DNA of 7,093 nt, taken from assembly GCA_000997105.1 (NCBI GenBank), contig LCEJ01000061.1, positions 1-7,093 on the forward strand, in the 5' to 3' direction. A program made the position numbers and the translations under genes. A model generated the notes under the pieces. The model made no database searches, was not told the DNA's origin, and saw only the letters and a list, made by a program, of their open reading frames with translations. Positions 5,214 to 7,093 of this stretch are shown here, piece after piece; the stretch's first letter is position 1, and each line of letters opens with the position of its first letter. This stretch comes from Candidatus Daviesbacteria bacterium GW2011_GWA2_42_7. GTDB lineage: Bacteria; Patescibacteriota; Microgenomatia; Daviesbacterales; UBA10151.

Positions 5214-5217
5214 TGAA
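5190..5217 (+). repeat. (CTATGAA)x4 perfect tandem repeat
   Basis: Four exact head-to-tail copies of CTATGAA end 5 bases before the tsf start. They supply the right arm of the hairpin. Copy number at such a site could vary by slippage, which would change the stem length next to the tsf start codon. Confidence 0.9.
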
Positions 5218-5222
5218 CAAAT

Positions 5223-5678
5223 ATGGTTAATACAGAAGACATTAAAAGATTGAGAGAAGAGACGGGGGCAGGAATTGCCGACTGTAAACAGGTTTTAGAA
5301 GAGGCCAATGGGAATTTAGAGAAGGCTGGGGAGTTACTTAAAAAAAAGGGCTTGGATAAGGCGGCTAAAAAGTCCGAACGGGAAGTTAAGGCCGGTTTGG
5401 TTGAGGTTTACTCCCATGGAGGAAAAGTTGGGGTAATAGTCGAGCTTCTTTGCGAGACTGACTTTGTAGCCAAGACAGAGGATTTTAAGAATTTAGCCCA
5501 TGAGCTGGCATTACAGGTTGCCTCTATGGACCCGGAAACTGTGGATGAACTTTTATCCCAGGAATATATTCGGGACAATTCCCAGACAATTAAAGAATTA
5601 ATAGCTGCCGTGGTCGGTAAAGTAGGGGAGAATATCCAGGTAGGAAAATTTAGTAGAATAGAGTTAGGGAGAAAATAA
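5223..5678 (+). CDS. tsf: Elongation factor Ts, short form
   Basis: Exchanges GDP for GTP on EF-Tu. The N-terminal UBA-like domain is complete (IKRLREETGAGIADCKQVLEEANG, starting at residue 7; the TGAGIADCK core is at 14-22). One core subdomain follows with LLCETDFVAKTEDF (75-88), carrying the Asp80-Phe81 pair that in E. coli inserts near the EF-Tu nucleotide site. The protein closes with VGENIQVGKFSRIEL (134-148). At 151 residues it is much shorter than E. coli EF-Ts (283) and lacks the second core subdomain and the coiled-coil. This short architecture resembles Thermus-like and plastid-type forms and is common in reduced genomes. The ATG follows ACAAAT with no Shine-Dalgarno sequence, 9 bases after the hairpin. 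It follows rpsB as usual but is not followed by pyrH. Confidence 0.95.
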   Translation: MVNTEDIKRLREETGAGIADCKQVLEEANGNLEKAGELLKKKGLDKAAKKSEREVKAGLVEVYSHGGKVGVIVELLCETDFVAKTEDFKNLAHELALQVASMDPETVDELLSQEYIRDNSQTIKELIAAVVGKVGENIQVGKFSRIELGRK

Positions 5679-5685
5679 TTAACCT

Positions 5686-5786
5686 AATTTCTAAGTACTC
5701 TAATTACTAAATAAATCCCAATGTCCAAATTTAGAAATTTAGTCATTGGTACTTGATTAGATATTAGAAATTAGCACTTAGAAATT
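5686..5786 (+). repeat. About 100-bp imperfect inverted repeat between tsf and frr
   Basis: The ends AATTTCTAAGTACT (5686-5699) and AGCACTTAGAAATT (5773-5786) are complementary at 13 of 14 positions. Inside, CCAATG (5718-5723) pairs with CATTGG (5744-5749), and the centre holds AAATTT-AG-AAATTT (5727-5740). TTAGAAATT occurs three times forward (5731, 5764, 5778) and once inverted (5686-5694). The whole gap is AT-rich and I see no reading frame in it. It looks like a small non-coding repeat element of the hairpin or MITE kind; its copy number elsewhere is unknown. It ends 8 bases before the frr ATG. Confidence 0.7.
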
Positions 5787-5794
5787 TTCAGAAT

Positions 5795-6349
5795 ATGGAT
5801 CCTGTTTTAACTGAAGCTAACCAAAAAGTCGAGGATGCAATAGACCACCTTAAAAGGGAGTTTTCGGCTATCCGTGCCGGCCGGGCAAACCCTTCTTTAA
5901 TTGAAGAGTTGCCTGTGAATGCGTATGGTTCCAGGATGAAGCTTATGGAGGTGGGGACTATTACCGCCCCCCAACACAGCCTTTTAACCGTCCAGGTTTG
6001 GGATGCCGGTATTGTAAAGGATGTTGTCAAAGCGATCCAGGAGTCAAATTTAGGGCTAAACCCTTCTTTTGAGGGCCAGGTTATCAGGCTGCCAATTCCG
6101 CCTTTGACTGCTGAAAGAAGGGAAGAGTTTATAAAACTTGCCCATCAAAAACAGGAAGAGGCTAAAGTAGAAATTAGACAAATCAGGCAGGAGATGAGGG
6201 AGGCTTGGGAAAAGGAGAAAGGGAAGGGGGAATTTGGTGAGGATGAGTTTGACAGAAGGAGCAAGTTACTTCAGGATTTGGTCAACAAAGCAGGAGTCGA
6301 GATTGAGGAGTTAGGTAAAGCGAAGGAGGAAGAGCTAAGCCAAGTTTAA
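5795..6349 (+). CDS. frr: Ribosome recycling factor
   Basis: With EF-G, RRF splits the post-termination ribosome so that subunits can be reused. The 184-residue protein matches the E. coli length (185). The long helices of domain I are formed by the N-terminal helix (to about 29) and the C-terminal part (about 105-184), and domain II lies between them. Landmarks are IRAGRANPSL (26-35), YG (44-45), VWD (68-70), NLGLNP (85-90), IRLPIPPLTAERREE (97-111) and the charged helix EIRQIRQEMRE (126-136), where Arg128 and Arg131 match Arg129 and Arg132 of E. coli, the latter important for function. DRRSKLLQDL (153-162) matches the family's EDDxRR block. The ATG has no Shine-Dalgarno sequence and follows the inverted-repeat element by 8 bases. 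pyrH, the usual upstream neighbour, is absent. Confidence 0.97.
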   Translation: MDPVLTEANQKVEDAIDHLKREFSAIRAGRANPSLIEELPVNAYGSRMKLMEVGTITAPQHSLLTVQVWDAGIVKDVVKAIQESNLGLNPSFEGQVIRLPIPPLTAERREEFIKLAHQKQEEAKVEIRQIRQEMREAWEKEKGKGEFGEDEFDRRSKLLQDLVNKAGVEIEELGKAKEEELSQV

Positions 6350-6352
6350 AGC

Positions 6353-7093
6353 ATGTTTTTTACTATCATAGTTTTTATTATTACTCTACTTGTTTTGGTT
6401 GTTTCCCATGAATTTGGGCACTTTATTGCGGCTAAAAAATTTGGTATCGGTGTTTTGGAATTTGGTTTTGGTTTACCTCCCCGGGTTTGGGGTAAAAAAT
6501 GGGGTGAGACTTTAGTTTCTTTGAACCTTCTTCCCTTGGGAGGATTCGTTAGGCTGATGGGTGAGGATGAAACAGATAAAAAGGTCTTAAAAAACAAATC
6601 CTCATTTGCCGTCAAGCCGGTTTGGCAAAGGATTATCGTGGTTGTGGCCGGGGTGGTAATGAATTTAGTTTTAGCAGCGGTTATTTTTTATATAGTTCTT
6701 TTCGCCCAGGGGTTTAAAGAACAAATTCCCTTGCTTTCTCCCTATAAATTTGCAGCGGTTGATCAAATCAACGAAGCGCTGGTTTTTATCGGCGGTGTGA
6801 CTCCCGATGCTCCGGCGGATAAAGGAGGAATCAAATCCGGGGATCAGGTTCTCAAGTTTAATGAGACAAAGGTTGTCAGCGGTGAACAGTTGGTAAGTTT
6901 AACCAAAGATTATGTCGGTAAAGAGGTAAGCCTGACTTTGAAAAGTTCGGAAAGTCAGGAGCGGGTGGTAAAAGTTACACCTCGGGCTAATCCTCCGGCA
7001 GGACAGGGGGCTTTGGGGGTAGAAATTGGCACGGCCACGGTGGCTAACCTGAATTATGAAACGTTGCCACAAAAGCTTTTTTCCGGCTTTACC
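6353..7093 (+). CDS. rseP: RseP-like M50 site-2 membrane zinc protease, 3' end outside window
   Basis: Intramembrane metalloprotease that cleaves membrane-anchored regulators or leftover signal peptides. The frame stays open to the last base, giving 247 codons without a stop. Segment 2-18 is hydrophobic (first membrane span) and runs directly into HEFGH (19-23), with two His zinc ligands and catalytic Glu20. LNLLPLGGFVRLMGED (57-72) is the conserved RseP loop. Residues 93-117 form a second span with AGVVMNLVLA. A PDZ domain follows at roughly 140-210, with SGDQVLKFN at its core (the GD motif of the carboxylate-binding region). The second catalytic motif, with the Asp zinc ligand, should lie beyond the window. 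The start is 3 bases after the frr stop with no Shine-Dalgarno sequence at useful distance. In many bacteria uppS, cdsA and dxr lie between frr and rseP; none is present here. Confidence 0.95.
   Translation, partial: MFFTIIVFIITLLVLVVSHEFGHFIAAKKFGIGVLEFGFGLPPRVWGKKWGETLVSLNLLPLGGFVRLMGEDETDKKVLKNKSSFAVKPVWQRIIVVVAGVVMNLVLAAVIFYIVLFAQGFKEQIPLLSPYKFAAVDQINEALVFIGGVTPDAPADKGGIKSGDQVLKFNETKVVSGEQLVSLTKDYVGKEVSLTLKSSESQERVVKVTPRANPPAGQGALGVEIGTATVANLNYETLPQKLFSGFT

Noticed and set aside
5190..5217. CRISPR-like array
   Set aside because: Seven-base head-to-tail units have no spacers.
6346..6615. Minus-strand frame of 89 codons
   Set aside because: It lies opposite the start of rseP, whose HEFGH motif and membrane span are unmistakable; it is an opposite-strand shadow.

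Overview
The window looks like a piece of a small-genome bacterial chromosome, most likely from the Candidate Phyla Radiation (Patescibacteria). This placement is inference. It rests on a very short EF-Ts (151 residues), a stripped-down rpsB-tsf-frr-rseP order without pyrH, uppS, dxr or cdsA, AT-rich hairpin-forming repeats between genes, and several starts without a Shine-Dalgarno sequence. TGA acts as a stop at the ends of thyA and folA, so the TGA=Gly code of Gracilibacteria/Absconditabacteria does not apply. All genes are on the + strand.

Left half (1-3924), pyrimidine deoxynucleotide block: the 3' end of pyrG (CTP synthase), a dCTP deaminase gene (dcd), two adjacent paralogues of the dCTP deaminase/dUTPase fold (one apparently without catalytic residues, one apparently active dUTPase), thyA and folA. 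From the second gene onward they are tightly packed or overlapping (TAATG and TTGA junctions). Apart from ribonucleotide reduction and the kinase steps, they cover UTP to CTP, dCTP to dUTP, dUTP to dUMP, dUMP to dTMP, and recycling of the dihydrofolate that ThyA makes.

Middle (3925-4407): a good sigma70-type promoter whose predicted start falls on an intrinsic terminator, an unrecognised Cys/His-rich protein of about 101 residues, then a second promoter of the same architecture and a short leader with an 8-bp inverted repeat.

Right half (4396-7093), translation block and a membrane protease: rpsB (S2), tsf (EF-Ts), frr (ribosome recycling factor) and the 5' part of rseP (M50 site-2 protease), which runs off the end. 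The S2 gene lacks its conserved N-terminal block: homology begins immediately after an in-frame TAA. The gaps before tsf and frr each hold a long imperfect hairpin ending 8-9 bases before the start codon. The second sits where pyrH normally lies.

The points most worth a second look are the broken 5' end of rpsB, the catalytic/pseudocatalytic dUTPase-like pair, the non-canonical phosphate-binding residues of ThyA, and the hairpin elements at the tsf and frr starts. I found no CRISPR array, tRNA, rRNA, insertion sequence or clear defence system.
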